Positions 6,185 through 7,090 of a DNA stretch of 7,090 nt are shown here, in pieces. Source of the stretch: Nitrososphaera sp. (GTDB lineage Archaea > Thermoproteota > Nitrososphaeria > Nitrososphaerales > Nitrososphaeraceae); contig JAICPK010000048.1 in the NCBI GenBank assembly GCA_025929855.1, positions 1 to 7,090 of the forward strand, written 5' to 3'. How positions within the stretch are numbered: the first letter of the stretch is position 1; each line of letters opens with the position of its first letter. Below the pieces are notes generated by a model, which did no database searches, was not told where the DNA came from, and saw only the letters and a list, made by a program, of their open reading frames with translations. A program made the position numbers and the translations under genes.

Positions 6185-6285
6185 CTAACCTCTTGCTTTG
6201 ATCTGATTATCAAGACCCTTATGCCTGCAAACAGACAACTCCCTAATTGAAGCTACGATAGTGTGAATATATCGAGTCAAAACTT
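6185..6285. other. Intergenic region after leuB
   Basis: No gene is seen between the leuB stop and the first small minus-strand frame. A weak stem, TTGAT/ATCAA (6198-6213), lacks a T-run directly after it. A T-rich ACTTTTATCT at about 6282-6291 is the first plausible archaeal termination signal for the operon, but it is not strong. Confidence 0.4.
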
Positions 6286-6363
6286 TTATCTAACAATGAC
6301 TCCAGTACAGGGCCCCTGACCGCTAGGTATTACAGATAAAATTTCAGTGCTCAGAACTGGCAA
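6286..6363 (-). CDS. Possible 25-residue small protein with a strong ribosome site
   Basis: TTG 6363-6361 to TAA 6288-6286 encodes 25 residues beginning MPVLSTEILSVIPSG. AGGAGGTG on the minus strand (6380-6373), an eight-base match to the archaeal 16S 3' end, lies nine bases before the TTG, the same style of start as the leucine genes. The frame overlaps the end of the 39-residue frame by 20 bases, as in translationally coupled pairs. The product has no recognisable motif. Against it: the ribosome site also encodes Gly-Gly in the upstream frame and could be chance, and the protein is very short. Confidence 0.22.
   Translation of the reverse strand: MPVLSTEILSVIPSGQGPCTGVIVR
6308..6318. repeat. 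GC-rich 11-base palindrome
   Basis: CAGGG-C-CCCTG stands out in AT-rich surroundings. It may be a protein-binding dyad; it also falls inside the doubtful 25-residue frame. Confidence 0.25.
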
Positions 6364-6463
6364 TTATATATACACCTCCTGGTGACTCCATCTTCTTCTT
6401 CTTTAATCTAAGACGACCTTCAAGCGAGTCGGCTTTCCTGACGTGCAGAAGAAATATTCTCAA
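6344..6463 (-). CDS. Possible 39-residue basic small protein
   Basis: TTG 6463-6461 to TGA 6346-6344 encodes 39 residues. Residues 9-24 are highly basic, with a KKKK run at 21-24, and the C-terminus reads ESPGGVYIIASSEH. Codon choice (many AAG, CTT, GCC, GAC) resembles the neighbouring genes more than random intergenic sequence. A TATA-like TTTAAATA at 6485-6492 is centred about 26 bases before the TTG, so the message would be leaderless; an in-frame stop lies just upstream. It starts 37 bases beyond the end of the membrane zinc protein on the same strand and might alternatively be read from that transcript. I do not recognise a family. The charge suggests nucleic-acid or ribosome contact, but that is a guess. 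Leaderless TTG starts are less usual than ATG, which lowers confidence. Confidence 0.35.
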   Translation of the reverse strand: MRIFLLHVRKADSLEGRLRLKKKKMESPGGVYIIASSEH

Positions 6464-6484
6464 TAGAGGTTTTTATCTTTCATG

Positions 6485-6492
6485 TTTAAATA
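6485..6492 (-). promoter_or_regulatory. TATA-like box before the 39-residue frame
   Basis: TTTAAATA (plus strand) is centred about 26 bases upstream of TTG 6463 on the minus strand, the standard archaeal distance from TATA centre to transcription start. The element is nearly symmetric, so direction is not certain. Confidence 0.35.
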
Positions 6493-6500
6493 CAGTGCTA

Positions 6501-6890
6501 TTAAGAGCCTCTAGGTGCCCTTTTTTGCCACACTAGAAACATGAATATAAAAGGAATGGTCATGACCGCCGTCGCTATAAGGACAGGCTGGAATGCACTA
6601 GGATCGACATCTATGCCGGCGAGCTGCATAAACGGTAAAGGGAATACAGTGAAGAGCCAGAAGGCCACAATGATTCCTATGAGGTAATAATTTCTCTTCA
6701 AGAGAGTCGTGAACCCAAGCCTATCTATCTTTTTTCTGTCGCAGCTGATGCATTTAGTAGTATAGCCGGACACATCTGCTGGGACGATGCAGGATGTACA
6801 TACTTTGCTTTCACAAAAGTAGCATTTTCTCTCAGCAAACCGCGAGCCACAAATGGCACAGCGCTGTTGTTGTTGTTGTTGGTCGGCCAT
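6501..6890 (-). CDS. Membrane protein with N-terminal eight-cysteine zinc domain
   Basis: From ATG 6890-6888 the product is 129 residues. After MADQ and a glutamine run come four CxxC pairs (CAIC 11-14, CYFC 23-26, CTSC 31-34, CISC 47-50), spaced as in RING/FYVE-like cross-brace or tandem ribbon folds binding two zinc ions. Two hydrophobic helices follow at about 69-91 and 101-121, joined by a short loop with AGIDVDPSAF, and a basic tail WQKRAPRGS. Both ends would be cytoplasmic, placing the zinc domain inside. No enzyme family is recognised; such proteins may be membrane-tethered adaptors. A longer start at ATG 6911-6909 (136 residues) is possible, but its added codons overlap AT-rich promoter-like sequence, and the TATA-like element near 6923-6933 would give a short leader to ATG 6890. 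It is convergent with the ilv-leu operon and divergent from carA. Confidence 0.82.
   Translation of the reverse strand: MADQQQQQQRCAICGSRFAERKCYFCESKVCTSCIVPADVSGYTTKCISCDRKKIDRLGFTTLLKRNYYLIGIIVAFWLFTVFPLPFMQLAGIDVDPSAFQPVLIATAVMTIPFIFMFLVWQKRAPRGS
6864..6881. repeat. Short trinucleotide run encoding six glutamines
   Basis: Five CAA codons and one CAG on the minus strand encode the glutamine run at the N-terminus of the zinc-domain membrane protein. Runs like this can change length by slippage without breaking the frame. Confidence 0.8.
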
Positions 6891-6952
6891 TGTGCAACGA
6901 TATATTACCATGAGATTCTCGACAATATTACTCTATCCTGTGTAAAGCAAAA

Positions 6953-6960
6953 CTTAAATT
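6953..6960 (+). promoter_or_regulatory. Weak TATA-like element in the carA upstream region
   Basis: CTTAAATT lies between the divergent membrane-protein and carA genes. Its predicted plus-strand start, about 6983, falls just after the TTG proposed for carA, so either the start codon or this box is wrong. It could equally serve the minus strand. Confidence 0.25.
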
Positions 6961-6975
6961 TGCTAATCTTGACAG

Positions 6976-7090
6976 TTGGTAAGGGTTCAAAAAATTCCTA
7001 CACTTAAACAGACATACACAGGATATGCTGCCAAGCTGATGCTAGAAGACGGTACTGTTTTTGATGGCATTGGCTTTGGCTATCCATCAG
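6976..7090 (+). CDS. carA: Carbamoyl-phosphate synthase small subunit, N-terminus only
   Basis: The last 115 bases open with a frame reading AAKLMLEDGTVFDGIGFGYP, the N-terminal signature of CarA, the subunit that releases ammonia from glutamine for carbamoyl phosphate (arginine and pyrimidine synthesis). Only the first strand region of the N-terminal domain is visible; the glutaminase domain lies beyond the window. ATG 7039 falls at the Met directly before LEDG and would remove the first beta strand, so I prefer the in-frame TTG 6976, which adds 21 residues, in keeping with the many TTG starts here. No clear ribosome binding site supports either. It is divergent from the zinc-domain membrane protein. 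The large subunit gene carB would be expected downstream. Confidence 0.83.
   Translation, partial: MVRVQKIPTLKQTYTGYAAKLMLEDGTVFDGIGFGYPS

Noticed and set aside
1..7090. Mobile element, CRISPR array or prophage
   Set aside because: No transposase or integrase frame, no long terminal inverted repeats and no regularly spaced repeats are seen.

Overview
The window looks like part of an ammonia-oxidising archaeal (Nitrososphaeria/Thaumarchaeota) chromosome, possibly from the soil group. The grounds are archaeal TATA-like boxes at the right distance from starts, leaderless or near-leaderless starts, GAGGTG-type ribosome binding sites, heavy use of TTG start codons, a short C2H2 zinc-finger protein and archaeal-type branched-chain amino acid enzymes. 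The phylum call is inference from gene style, not from a marker gene.

Layout. Positions 1-536 are accessory: a possible gene fragment at the left edge (minus), a 74-residue C2H2 zinc-finger protein (139-363, minus) and, divergent from it across a shared TATA-like element, a previously easy-to-miss 33-residue single-span membrane protein (435-536, plus). Positions 537-1222 are AT-rich with no convincing gene but contain perfect hairpins.

Positions 1226-6184 are the core: one plus-strand operon with a clear TATA box at 1226-1233, a roughly 130-base leader, then ilvB (acetohydroxyacid synthase large subunit), ilvN (its ACT-domain regulatory subunit), leuA (2-isopropylmalate synthase) and leuB (3-isopropylmalate dehydrogenase). 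IlvBN makes the acetohydroxy acids for valine, isoleucine and leucine. LeuA and LeuB carry 2-ketoisovalerate on towards leucine. ilvC, ilvD and leuCD are not here and must be elsewhere. All four operon genes seem to start with TTG.

The most interesting feature is the operon leader. A 23-codon reading frame begins almost exactly at the predicted transcription start, and 7 of its last 10 codons are Ile, Val or Leu. Its stop codon sits in the loop of one hairpin and it is followed by a second hairpin with alternative pairings. This looks like a leader-peptide attenuation arrangement, which to my knowledge is not established in archaea.

Positions 6185-6500 hold two possible very small minus-strand reading frames. 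Next come a minus-strand membrane protein with an eight-cysteine zinc domain (6501-6890) and, divergent from it, the beginning of carA (carbamoyl-phosphate synthase small subunit), cut by the right edge.
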